DNA of 64,000 nucleotides from Arsenicibacter sp965247375 (GTDB lineage: Bacteria > Bacteroidota > Bacteroidia > Cytophagales > Spirosomataceae). Both the position numbers and the translations under genes were made by a program. Positions 1-8,808 of this stretch are shown here, in pieces; position 1 is the first letter of the stretch; the number at the start of each line of letters is the position of its first letter. The notes beneath the pieces are model-generated. The model worked only from the letters and a program-made list of their open reading frames with translations. It searched no databases and was not told where the DNA came from. The DNA lies in assembly GCA_965247375.1 (NCBI GenBank), contig CBDFHU010000139.1, forward strand, positions 1-64,000. The letters are read 5' to 3'.

Positions 1-1445
1 CCGCTACGGTTGCCGGGGCTGGCACCTATAGCTATTCCATCAGCAACAGCAGCAGTAATTCAGTTACCGGTGGGCCAACCAGTTCTACCAGTATTAGCGA
101 AACCCTAACTGCCAGCGGAAGTGGCATGCAAACATTTACCCTCATCACAAGTACTGGGTTGTCGCAGACAGCCACCGTTACAGTTATTCCGGCCATCACG
201 CTTACGGCGGCTCAGAGTAGTAGCGTAAGTTGTCAGGGGGGGAGTAATGGTGTGATAAGTGTTACCGCTTCGGGTGGCAGTGGCTCTTATACAGTCTCGG
301 CCGGGGGTAGCCGAACCGCCACCATTGCCAGTAGTGGTGGGGTAGCTTCCTTAACAGGTCTACCCGCAGGATCCTACACCGTAACAGTTACCAATGCCAG
401 TAGTTGCACCACTACAGCAGTGAGTGTCACAATCAACGAACCTGCCACGCTACTCTTGGCTGCGGCCTTGAGCCAAAGTATAGGTTGTTCCGGCGGCAGT
501 GACGGAATCATCAGCCTGACCGCTTCGGGTGGCAGTGGCTCTTATACCATTACTGCGGGAGGAAGCAAATCAACGACAATCGGTACGTCCGGGGGAACTT
601 CCACAATCGGTAGCCTGACGGCAGGCACTTATTCTTTGACGCTTACTGACGCAAACGGCTGTACAGCTATTACTGGAATAATTATCAATAATCCTACACA
701 ATTGACTGCTACGATTAGTGCAAGTAATAATGGGACGGGATGCTCCGGAATAGGTGTTACCCTGACTGCGACCGGCAGTGGTGGGTCAGGTTCCGGGTAT
801 ATGTATCAATTTACAGGTCAGGGTAGCGTCAGTAGTTCCTCCACATTGGTGGCTACCAGTCAGGGTCTATATTCAGTAACGATAACAGATGGTGTAGGCT
901 GCTCGGCTGTTAGTGCTACTTCCGCTACTGTGACCATTGTTGCTTCTCCCACTGTTTCTGTTTCACCAACTACGGCTACCGTTGATATTAATCAACCCGG
1001 CTCATTTACAGCCAGTGGTGCGGCAGGTTACCTTTGGTCTAACACAACCAGCGGGAGTGTTATTACTGTTTCCCAGGGAGCAGTCGGAACATATCCTTAT
1101 ACGGTTACAGGGACAACGGGGATTTGCTCAGCCACCGCCACCGCAACTTTGTCAGTTTCGGCCCTTTGCCCGACTCCTCCTGCAGCAAGTGACTTTACCG
1201 CATCAGGCTCTCTGGGTGAAGGAACCTGTACCGTACGACTTACAGCGACAGGTATAGGAGCGGGTTTTGAGTTTACAGGACCAGGAGGATACGTATATAG
1301 TAATGTCTATCGGACAGCAGGTACGTATAGAATTTCTGCTGAAAATGTTAAGTTGCCCGGTATTTATACTTTAAAAGTATATAACGGCCCTGGTTGTCAG
1401 GTAGAAACTTATACAACCACTGTATCAGGAACTGCGTGTCCCTAA
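1..1445 (+). CDS. SprB-repeat surface/adhesin-like protein, 3' part
   Basis: The reading frame is open from the left edge (codons from base 3), so the gene starts outside the window and only about 480 C-terminal residues are seen. The protein is rich in Ser, Thr and Gly. It has at least two SprB-type repeats, each with a Cys-Xaa-Gly-Gly-(Ser) start, an ASGGSGSYT core and a GSYTVTVT/GTYSLTLT end, followed by Ig-like or PKD-like beta segments. A 29-nt stretch is identical at 264-292 and 519-547, which fits repeat duplication. SprB repeats occur in very large surface adhesins of gliding Bacteroidota exported by the type IX system. The usual C-terminal sorting domain is not evident: the protein stops soon after a Cys-rich tail ending GTACP. 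A perfect hairpin at 1509-1560 follows. The family is fairly sure; the exact role is inference. Confidence 0.75.
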   Translation, partial: ATVAGAGTYSYSISNSSSNSVTGGPTSSTSISETLTASGSGMQTFTLITSTGLSQTATVTVIPAITLTAAQSSSVSCQGGSNGVISVTASGGSGSYTVSAGGSRTATIASSGGVASLTGLPAGSYTVTVTNASSCTTTAVSVTINEPATLLLAAALSQSIGCSGGSDGIISLTASGGSGSYTITAGGSKSTTIGTSGGTSTIGSLTAGTYSLTLTDANGCTAITGIIINNPTQLTATISASNNGTGCSGIGVTLTATGSGGSGSGYMYQFTGQGSVSSSSTLVATSQGLYSVTITDGVGCSAVSATSATVTIVASPTVSVSPTTATVDINQPGSFTASGAAGYLWSNTTSGSVITVSQGAVGTYPYTVTGTTGICSATATATLSVSALCPTPPAASDFTASGSLGEGTCTVRLTATGIGAGFEFTGPGGYVYSNVYRTAGTYRISAENVKLPGIYTLKVYNGPGCQVETYTTTVSGTACP

Positions 1446-1508
1446 AGGTACCGGCCGGTAGATGTGCCAATGCATCAAAAGTTGCACTGGCTATTTGTAA
1501 GTAGATAT

Positions 1509-1560
1509 GCAGAATGCTTCAGAAGGACCAGTTCCCTATGGTCCTTCTGAAGCATTCTGC
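1509..1560 (+). terminator. Perfect 22-bp inverted repeat after the SprB-like gene
   Basis: Arms 1509-1530 and 1539-1560 are perfectly complementary and separated by an 8-nt loop (GTTCCCTA). It sits 63 nt after the stop codon of the surface protein. There is no long T-run, only an A/T-rich stretch, so it may act as a Rho-independent-like terminator or an mRNA-stabilising stem. The rest of 1446-1809 holds no gene I can support. Confidence 0.6.
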
Positions 1561-1809
1561 ATTATTTATGATGAAAAATATAGGTTTGTCCTTGTAATTT
1601 ATATTCCAAATAGATCATATGCCCGCTACGCCTTTATGACGGAACGTTTTTTCGGGTGAGCTTGAAATTTTACTTCATCATATTTGCGATAAATCCTTTC
1701 CGGTAATCCTGCTAAGTAAAGGAAGTGTCAAACAGTATATGTATATTTTGCCGGTTAAATACCAGTACATAAACAGATAGCTTGTTTTAAGCAGAAAGCG
1801 AAGTATTCT

Positions 1810-2373
1810 ATGAAAGGCATTGTTTTTACGGAATTTCTGGAAATGGTTGAGGAAAAATACGGATATGAATCTGTAGACAGGATCATTCAGCGGAGTAATG
1901 TGCCGAATGATGGTGCCTATACAGCCATTGGTACGTATCCTTCGCAGGAAATGCACCTGTTACTGGAATCGCTCTGTGCGGAAAAGAACAGCACGGCCGA
2001 TGAGGTTCTGACCGAATTCGGGAAACACCTGTTCCGCGTTTTCCTGAAAAACTACCCGCAACTGATTACAGCAAGTGAGAATTCATTCCAGCTTTTGGAA
2101 AGTGTAGAAGACAATATCCACGTGGATGTACTGAAATTATATCCGGATGCAGAGTTGCCCCGTTTTTATACAAAACGCCTGGATGAAACAACGCTGGAGA
2201 TGATTTATCAATCTGACCGCAGAATGAGCCGGTTAGCACTTGGGTTGATTCTGGCAACAGCAGAACATTTTCAGGAACAGATCCGTGTAGAAACCGAACT
2301 GTTGGACGCAACCGGAAAAAACAGTACGGTTTTTGATAAGGAAATAGTATTAATACCAGAATGGCGACCGTAA
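1810..2373 (+). CDS. H-NOX (heme NO/O2-binding) sensor protein
   Basis: This 187-residue protein is the length of a stand-alone H-NOX (HNOB) domain. The start MKGIVFTEFLEMVEEKYG is typical of the family. The proximal heme ligand is His104 (in NIHVDVLKLYPDAELP) and the heme-propionate motif Y-x-S-x-R is Tyr133, Ser135, Arg137. Stand-alone bacterial H-NOX proteins bind NO (some bind O2) in the cytoplasm and control a partner histidine kinase or cyclic-di-GMP enzyme. Here the kinase gene begins one nucleotide after the stop codon, which is the classical arrangement. I see no Tyr in a clear distal-pocket position, so NO selectivity is plausible but unproven. Start and stop are unambiguous. Confidence 0.93.
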   Translation: MKGIVFTEFLEMVEEKYGYESVDRIIQRSNVPNDGAYTAIGTYPSQEMHLLLESLCAEKNSTADEVLTEFGKHLFRVFLKNYPQLITASENSFQLLESVEDNIHVDVLKLYPDAELPRFYTKRLDETTLEMIYQSDRRMSRLALGLILATAEHFQEQIRVETELLDATGKNSTVFDKEIVLIPEWRP

Positions 2374-2374
2374 T

Positions 2375-4926
2375 ATGAGTAAAACAGAAGAGGCAGAACT
2401 GCTAAAGCGACGTATTCAGCGGGAAATAAACGCACGGAAACAAGCAGAAAAACTACTTGAAGTAAAGTCGCTGGAGCTCTATCGTACAAACGAGGAGCTA
2501 AAGCATCTTAATGCCTCTCTGGAAACAAGTATTAAGGAACGGACGGATTCGCTGCTGTTGTCTGAAATGCAGTACCGGTCGCTCATTCAGAACCTGCACT
2601 CGGGCGTATTACTGGAAAACGAACACCGGAAAATTGTCCTGACCAATCAGATCTTCTGCGATCTGTTTAAGATACCGGTCAGTCCGGAATTACTCATCGG
2701 TGCAGACTGTTCGCAATCGGCGGAGCAAAGTAAAAACGAATTTGCGGATCCGGAGGCGTTTGTACAGCGGGTAAAAACGCTGCTTGACGAAAAAAAGCTG
2801 TGCATCGGCGAAGAGCTGAAAATGGCGGACGGGCGTATCCTTGAACGGGATTATATTCCGATTGTGGCCGGTGAACGCTACCTGGGACACCTCTGGCGCT
2901 ACGAAGACATTACCGAACAGCGTAAAGTTCAGGATATTATCCGGTACAGTGAGGAAAAATACCGGGGCATTATCGAGAACATGGAGCTGGGATTGATTGA
3001 GGTCGATAACAATGACATTATCCAGAAAGTCTATCCCCGGTTTTCGAAGCTGGTGGGTTATGCCCCCGAAGAACTGGTCGGGAAAAAAGCAAAGGATGTA
3101 CTTCTGCCCGACGAATCGTTCCGGCGGATTATCGATGAACAGAATAAACACCGGCTTTCCGGTGAACCTGGTGTGTATGAAGTACCGTTGCGCCGGAAAG
3201 ACGGACAGATCATCTGGGTGATTATCAGCGGAGCACCGATTATTGAGCCTTCCGGAAAGGTAACCGGTTCGATTGGCATTCATCTGGACATTTCGGAGCG
3301 CAAACGGACTCAGGAGGCGCTGGAAGAGGCCCGCCGGATCGCCGAAGAAGCCCGTAAGGCTGAGAAACGCTTTCTGGCCAATATGAGCCATGAAATCCGG
3401 ACGCCGATCAACGGCATTATCGGGATGACTCACCTGCTGTACGATACTGAGCTGACCGGGCTGCAGCGCGAATACCTGGATGCGGTCAGCCATTCGGCGG
3501 ATCTGCTGCTGGCGCTGGTATCAGATGTGCTGGACATTTCGAAGATTGAAGCCGGAGAAATGCAGCTGACCGAACGGCCGTTTAAACCTCTCCGACCTGC
3601 TGAATGAGCTCACCAAGACCTTCCGGTTGCGGCTGCGGGACAAGCCCATCCGGCTGGAATCATTGGTGGATACCCGGATTCAGCGCACGGTAATGGGCGA
3701 TGCGACCATGCTGCGGCAGATTCTGATGAATCTGATCGGTAATGCTGCCAAATTTACGGAAAAGGGCGAGATCCGGATTCAGGTAACACTCCTTGATCAG
3801 CTAGGGGACTTTCTGATGACGGAAGTAAGTGTATCAGACACTGGTATCGGCATTGCCCCCCAACACCTGGAAACCATTTTCGAAAGTTTTAAGCAGGCTG
3901 ATCGGGATGTAAAAGATAAATACGGCGGGACCGGCCTGGGACTGGCTATTGTTAAACAGCTGGTTAATCTGCACGGCGGTGAAATTGCCGTAGAAAGTAC
4001 CCTCAACGAGGGCGCCACCTTTACCTTTACTCTGCCGCTGAAAATCGCCGGAGATGAAGACATCAGCGTAGTCGACGAGCACGGCAAAATCGACAGCGCC
4101 TGTCTGGAATCGAAAAAAATTCTGATTGTTGAGGATAACCCGCTGAATAAGAAGTATGTAGAAGGGTTGCTGCGCAAATGGAAGGCAGCGTATGATGTAG
4201 CAGATAATGGTCTGGAAGCTATCCGTCTGGTAGAGCAGCATACCTACGATCTGGTGTTGATGGATCTGATGATGCCGGTCATGAACGGATTTGAGACCAC
4301 TGTCCGGTTGCGTAGCATGAAAACTAACCCGAACGCCACAATTCCGGTTATTGCGCTGACCGCAACCGCCTTTGCCAAGGAACAGAGTGAGGCTATTGCA
4401 TCCGGTATGAACGATTGCCTCAGTAAGCCGTTTACTCCGGATCAGTTACTACAGTTACTTCAACGGTATTTACCCGCGCAGGAGGTTAGCCCGCCGCAGA
4501 CAGAATGGCTGCCTGAAGCCCCGGATGTGTTGCCGGAGCCGGCAGAGTTGTATACCTACAACCGTGAACTGGATGTAGCGCAACTGGAGCAGTTCTACGG
4601 CCATGACTATGCTTATGCCCACATGATGTTTTCGCTGTTTATGGAGACGACGTTTCCGGAAGTTGAAAAACTTGGGGAGGTTATTGCGGCGCAGGACTGG
4701 AAAAAAACTGGCTGCCTTATCGCATCAGTTCAGACCCTCACTGGTAATGGTTGGGCTGACGGAGGTGGCCAACGCCGGAAAGCAGTTTGAATTATTGTTG
4801 AAAGAATCACCGGAAGATGCCGGACTGCCAGAGGTGGCGGCGGCGCTGGGGCGTATAATTGCAGCCAAATTACCACTGATCAGGCAGGAGTTTAACCGGC
4901 TGGGTAAGGCTGTTGATTCGGTTTAG
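2375..4926 (+). pseudogene. H-NOX-associated hybrid histidine kinase, two frameshifts
   Basis: Three overlapping frames together give one protein of about 849 residues: a coiled coil (1-60), PAS (about 65-170), PAS/PAC (about 190-310), HisKA with phospho-His339 in NMSHEIRTPINGIIG, HATPase (N box LMNLIGNAAKF, G1 DTGIGI, G2 GGTGLGLAIV), a receiver (VEDN and VLMDLMMP) and a C-terminal Hpt (LSHQF). The frame breaks near 3583-3588 (TTTAAACC, where TTTAACC would restore the frame) and again in a run of seven A at 4690-4696 (six would restore it). Both need one base removed, and coding similarity resumes at once after each. So the gene is either recently inactivated or carries two one-base sequence errors. 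As written, translation ends at 3607 after the HisKA domain. It would take the signal from the H-NOX protein encoded one base upstream. Confidence 0.8.
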
Positions 4927-5810
4927 CGGTGAACCAGATGCCATTTAACGGCTTCCCAGCAGCCGATGCGCTGCGGTGTTTTACCGGCATAGGTATACAC
5001 CAGAATATCCCGGAAGGTTACCAGACATAAGTAGCTCAGCGTTACCCACCGGCCCATACCACGCCGCCAGCGGCGGGCCAGCAGAATGCGGTTGCGGGTT
5101 TTGTAGTATACCTGAAACGCGCTTGATTTACTGAGACTGACCGAGCCCTTGTGGAAAACAACCGATTCCGGCACAAAATAAATGCGATACCCGGCCTGCT
5201 TTATCCGCTCGCACCAGTCAAGCTCCTGAAAATAAAGGAAATACTCTTCCGGCATCATACCGGCTTTATTCACGGCGTCACGTCGTACGAGCAAGGCTGC
5301 TCCGTGTACGCAATGTGTATAGCCCGCCTGATCAAACTGGCCTTCATCCTTGTGACCGTTTCCGATCAGCTCAGGCGCCATGCGCAGGGGATGGATAGGG
5401 GTGGAACCGGCAAACTGGATATAATCCGGCTGATCGGCTGACCGGATTTTAGCAGCACAGATACCAACATTGTTGTGCTGCTGCATAGCCTTGACCAGCG
5501 GCAGCAGAAAACCGGGTGCAACTTTGGTGTCGTTATCAAGAAGCATGAAGTACTCGCCCCGTGCCTGGCGCAGGCCAAGATTGACGCCGCCGGCAATACC
5601 AAGGTTCGTTTCGCTGGAAATAACGCGGATCTGAGGGTACTTCCGTTTGATAACGGGTTCGCAGGAGTGCTGCGAACCGTTATCAACGACAATAATCTCA
5701 ATGTGAGAATAACAAGTTACGGATACGGTAAGTGAATCGAGCAGGTCGCAGGTTACTGCGGTTTGGTTATAGTTTACGGTGATGATCGAAACAAAAGGTA
5801 GTGTGGCCAT
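4923..5810 (-). CDS. Family 2 glycosyltransferase (rhamnosyltransferase-like)
   Basis: The 295-residue protein starts with the GT-A fold strand FVSIITVNYNQ. It has the nucleotide-binding DNGS at 43-46, the metal-binding DND at 92-94 (FMLLDNDT), and the acceptor-side motifs HGAALLVRRDA and EEYFLYFQELDWCERIKQAG. These are typical of WbbL-like rhamnosyltransferases and other family 2 enzymes that add sugars to surface polysaccharide or lipid carriers. No membrane anchor is evident. The gene sits alone among signalling genes. Its stop codon overlaps the stop of the convergent H-NOX-associated kinase by 3 nt, so no terminator fits between them. Substrate is unknown. Confidence 0.88.
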   Translation of the reverse strand: MATLPFVSIITVNYNQTAVTCDLLDSLTVSVTCYSHIEIIVVDNGSQHSCEPVIKRKYPQIRVISSETNLGIAGGVNLGLRQARGEYFMLLDNDTKVAPGFLLPLVKAMQQHNNVGICAAKIRSADQPDYIQFAGSTPIHPLRMAPELIGNGHKDEGQFDQAGYTHCVHGAALLVRRDAVNKAGMMPEEYFLYFQELDWCERIKQAGYRIYFVPESVVFHKGSVSLSKSSAFQVYYKTRNRILLARRWRRGMGRWVTLSYLCLVTFRDILVYTYAGKTPQRIGCWEAVKWHLVHR

Positions 5811-5817
5811 CGGTGTA

Positions 5818-6603
5818 TTAACGGCTTGCTTCTATTTGCTGGCAAACCTGTTCAAGTGTTTGACAAACCTGATTGGTAAGCTGCGTAAAATCCGAGCCGG
5901 GTTGCGGTGATTTGGCGCTCGCTTCCAGATCGCGGATGGGCCGCTTCAGGGAGGCAATATCCATCAGATCAACCGATGCCTTAATTTTGTGTGCCAGTTT
6001 GCTCAGCCGGTCCCATTCCAGATGACGGAGCGATTCCTGCATTTGCGTTATGGTATCCCGTGCCTGCTGAATAAACAAATTTTCCATTTGCAGTATGCGG
6101 CCTTCGTCGTTGTTTAGCATTGACGCTAAACGCCCCTTGTTGAAAAGAGGTACAATCGCGTGACTCATAGCTGAATTTTTTTGAAAATCAGTTGCTTTAA
6201 CTTTAGGTTTCGGAATAAACGTTACCAGTTTTTTTCGTAATTCTTCATTCAGGAAAGGCTTAATAAGATAATCATCCATGCCTACTTGCCGGAACAGATC
6301 AATGTCTTCACGAGCCGACAAAGCCGTTAACGCAATAATCGGGGTAGTTAACCGGTGCTGCTGACGAATCAGACGGGTAGCCTGAAGCCCGTCCATACGG
6401 GGCATCTGGATATCCATCAGAATCAAATCATACACCTGCATAATAACCATCTCTACTGCTTCAAGTCCGTTCTGAGCAATATCGACAATTATATGCCAGT
6501 CTTCCATCAGTTGCCTGGCAAAGAACTGATTCATTAAGTTGTCCTCTACCAATAGCACCCGACTCCCGCGTAAATGGTCCTCGTTGAAGGTAGCAAAATG
6601 CAT
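5818..6603 (-). CDS. Receiver-Hpt phosphorelay protein
   Basis: 261 residues with an N-terminal receiver: acidic pocket VLLVEDN, phospho-acceptor Asp64 in LILMDIQMP, and Lys115 in YLIKPF. A C-terminal Hpt domain has phospho-His205 in LSKLAHKIKASVDLM. It lacks a kinase domain and so would relay phosphate from a separate kinase. The hybrid kinase next to H-NOX is the nearest candidate, and that kinase has its own REC-Hpt tail of the same order. The gene starts 177 nt after the sigma54-activator gene on the same strand. The gap holds a sigma54-like promoter (6628-6643) and repeated sites (6683-6729), so expression is probably under that activator. It ends 7 nt before the glycosyltransferase start, so the two may be co-transcribed. 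Confidence 0.88.
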   Translation of the reverse strand: MHFATFNEDHLRGSRVLLVEDNLMNQFFARQLMEDWHIIVDIAQNGLEAVEMVIMQVYDLILMDIQMPRMDGLQATRLIRQQHRLTTPIIALTALSAREDIDLFRQVGMDDYLIKPFLNEELRKKLVTFIPKPKVKATDFQKNSAMSHAIVPLFNKGRLASMLNNDEGRILQMENLFIQQARDTITQMQESLRHLEWDRLSKLAHKIKASVDLMDIASLKRPIRDLEASAKSPQPGSDFTQLTNQVCQTLEQVCQQIEASR

Positions 6604-6627
6604 ATAGGCCTATTTTCCGGATAAACT

Positions 6628-6643
6628 CCACAAAACGTGCCAA
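6628..6643 (-). promoter_or_regulatory. Sigma54-like promoter of the REC-Hpt gene
   Basis: On the minus strand the sequence reads TTGGCACGTTTTGTGG. The -24 half (TGGCACG) is a perfect match to the sigma54 consensus. At the correct 10-nt distance the -12 half is GTGG instead of TTGC, so the GC dinucleotide is GG. The start codon at 6603 lies about 25 nt downstream of the -12 position. The adjacent gene encodes an NtrC-type activator, which sigma54 promoters require. The call rests on a pattern match and on context. Confidence 0.45.
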
Positions 6644-6682
6644 TGCATTAAGTGTCAGATAATGAGTGTTTTGCTTTTTGGT

Positions 6683-6729
6683 ATATTCTATATAGTGTCC
6701 AGAATATGGAATCAGGGTCCAGAATATGG
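6683..6729 (-). promoter_or_regulatory. Candidate activator sites upstream of the sigma54-like promoter
   Basis: The plus strand has ATATTCT (6683-6689), then AGAATAT (6701-6707) and AGAATAT again (6721-6727). The last two lie in a direct repeat, GTCCAGAATATGG, at 6697-6709 and 6717-6729. That is a 20-bp period, about two helical turns. The first two form an inverted repeat. Distance to the predicted start (about 70-110 bp) is normal for enhancer sites of NtrC-type proteins. Confidence 0.4.
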
Positions 6730-6780
6730 TTTCAGTTTTACAGGTTTTAGTATACATACCGCTCAGGTAACTGATACAGC

Positions 6781-8133
6781 TTACTGTGATAACTCACCCG
6801 ACTTCAACATGTTATAGATTGTTGACTTGCCAATATCAAGTTTTTCGGCAACCAGCAACACATCGTTATCGTATTTGTCGAGATAGAACCGGACGATCCG
6901 GCGGGTATATTCGCGGAGTGTCATTTCCTGAAGCAGAAAGGCACCCTCCGGCCGGATTGACCGGAAGGTGATATCTTCCGCCTGAATCACGCCGTCATCG
7001 GCCATAACGCAGGCCAGTTCAATGATGGCTTTCAGCTCACGGACGTTTCCGGGAAACGGATAGGAGAGGAGTTTCTTGAGAGCGTCGGCGGATAAATTCA
7101 GTTTACCGAGTTTATTTTTTTTGGCGTATTCGTCCATAAAGTACCGGCTCAGGATTGCGATGTCGTTTTCACGTTCCCGGAGCGGCGGCAGCTCAACGGA
7201 CAGACCGAGCAGACGGTAGTACAAATCTTCCCGGAAGTGGCCCAGCCTGACTTCTTCCGCCAGATTTTTATGTGTGGCGACAATGAGCCGGAAATCGCTT
7301 TTGACCAGCTGATTGCTCCCGATCCGGTTAAACTCCTGCTCCTGTAAAACACGCAATAGCTTCACCTGCATGGTGAGGTCCATTTCGGCCACTTCGTCCA
7401 GGAACAGCGTGCCGCCGTTAGCTTCTTCAAACCGGCCGGTGCGGCGGTTGACGGCTCCGGTAAACGCACCTTTCTCATGGCCGAACAGCTCACTTTCCAT
7501 CAGTTCTTTCGGGATAGCGGCTACGTTGACAGGGACAAACGGCTTTTTTTGCCGGGCAGAATTATAATGGATTGCTTTGGCTACAAGCTCTTTACCTGTG
7601 CCGGTCTCGCCATAAACCGAAACGGTTATACCGGATCGGGTAGCTTTTTCCATGACCGCAAAAACCCGCTTCAACTGCGGGCTGTTGCCGACAATCAGAT
7701 TCCCGAAATCATACTGTTCACGGACCTGTTCCCGCAGCAGATCAACTTCTTCCCGTAACTGCTGGGTTTCTCTTGCCTTGATGAGGGTACTCCACAGACG
7801 ATCTTTGGTGTTGTCATCTTTAACGATGTAGTCATATGCTCCGTTTTTAAGCAAGGTAACCGCCGTCGAAATATCCTCCTGCCCGGAAATGATAATGACC
7901 GGAATATCCGGCAACTGCTTCTTAATGAGTTTCAGCACTGCTTCTCCGTTCATATCGGGCAGGGAATAGTCCAGCGTAATCACCGACGGTTTGCGGTGTA
8001 GATTATTCAGCAGTGCTTTACCATTCTCAAACCGTACCACTGAGTAGTCAGGGTTAAGTGTGAGATGATACTCCAGCATGGTCCCGTAGAACACATCGTC
8101 TTCAACAACAAAAATGGTAAAGCCGTTTTCCAT
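6781..8133 (-). CDS. NtrC-family sigma54-dependent response regulator
   Basis: 450 residues in the order receiver, AAA+, Fis-type helix-turn-helix. Receiver: acidic pair VEDD at 10-13, phospho-Asp55 (VITLDYSLP) and Lys105. AAA+ domain: Walker A GETGTGKE at 175-182, the sigma54-contact loop GAFTGA at 222-227, and Walker B TLFLDE ending near 247. The C-terminal HTH is VLLVAEKLDIGKSTIYNMLKS. This set of motifs is specific for activators that remodel sigma54 RNA polymerase. Upstream (8134-8319) is a non-coding stretch shared with a divergent CheY-like gene. The likely target nearby is the REC-Hpt gene, whose promoter region carries a sigma54-like element and repeats. The partner kinase is not certain, but the H-NOX kinase cluster next door is the obvious candidate. 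Confidence 0.93.
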   Translation of the reverse strand: MENGFTIFVVEDDVFYGTMLEYHLTLNPDYSVVRFENGKALLNNLHRKPSVITLDYSLPDMNGEAVLKLIKKQLPDIPVIIISGQEDISTAVTLLKNGAYDYIVKDDNTKDRLWSTLIKARETQQLREEVDLLREQVREQYDFGNLIVGNSPQLKRVFAVMEKATRSGITVSVYGETGTGKELVAKAIHYNSARQKKPFVPVNVAAIPKELMESELFGHEKGAFTGAVNRRTGRFEEANGGTLFLDEVAEMDLTMQVKLLRVLQEQEFNRIGSNQLVKSDFRLIVATHKNLAEEVRLGHFREDLYYRLLGLSVELPPLRERENDIAILSRYFMDEYAKKNKLGKLNLSADALKKLLSYPFPGNVRELKAIIELACVMADDGVIQAEDITFRSIRPEGAFLLQEMTLREYTRRIVRFYLDKYDNDVLLVAEKLDIGKSTIYNMLKSGELSQ

Positions 8134-8319
8134 GTTCAGGTAATCGGTCAGTGAATGGGAATTTTTCCAAAAATAGATAATAATTCCTTGTTTTGGAAAA
8201 ATCTATAAAATGAAATATAGTTATTTTGTTGATAATGAGTTGATTGTGCTTTTTTAATTTGATTGGTACGTATTTGGAATAAGGACTAAATACGACAAAC
8301 TCATAAAATTTCTGACACA

Positions 8320-8685
8320 ATGAAACCGACTGTAGTAGTAATTGACGACAATGAAATGATCCAGATGCTGTTGCAGAGCTACTTGTCATCAGAGTACAAT
8401 GTACAGGCTTATTCGGATGCTTCAGGGGCTCTTTTTGCGATTGATCATGGTGTACACACGGATGTTATCGTTACCGACTTATCAATGCCTGGTGTTGATG
8501 GTCAGGAGTTACTCCATAAAATCAAGAATGATCCGAAGCACAGTCATATTCCGGTGTTAATCTTATCGGGTAACGAAAAAAGCGATGTCCGCATCAATTG
8601 CCTGATGGATGGTGCAGATGATTTTATTCAGAAACCATTTCATCCGGAAGAAGTAAAGATCCGGATCAGGCGGGTTCTGAATTAA
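8320..8685 (+). CDS. Single-domain CheY-like response regulator
   Basis: 121 residues, the size of one receiver domain. It has the acidic pair VIDDN (9-10), phospho-acceptor Asp53 in VTDLSMPG, Ser/Thr in LILSGNE, and Lys105 in FIQKPF. There is no output domain, so it would act through protein contact or as a phosphate sink. It is divergent from the NtrC-type gene with a 186-bp gap, so the two may be co-regulated. A link to motility is not supported by any neighbour. Confidence 0.9.
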   Translation: MKPTVVVIDDNEMIQMLLQSYLSSEYNVQAYSDASGALFAIDHGVHTDVIVTDLSMPGVDGQELLHKIKNDPKHSHIPVLILSGNEKSDVRINCLMDGADDFIQKPFHPEEVKIRIRRVLN

Positions 8686-8808
8686 GAAACATACATAAAC
8701 GTTCACCCGTAGATTTGAGGGTCAATCTAAGCAAAAAATCCTTGGGTAAGGATATAGTTGGTCAGTCTTTTACACAAAAAGGTAATTAGACCTCCATTTC
8801 CTATCCTT

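Noticed and set aside
1464..1475. GTGCCAATGCAT shared with 6637-6648 near the sigma54-like promoter
   Set aside because: A 12-mer match alone is weak, and the orientation at 1464 does not face the H-NOX gene with a -12 box.
3583..3590. TTTAAAC looks like a slippery heptamer for programmed frameshifting in the H-NOX kinase
   Set aside because: The heptamer is in the wrong phase for -1 slippage and the needed shift is +1. A second independent break further on also needs +1, so insertion or error is simpler.
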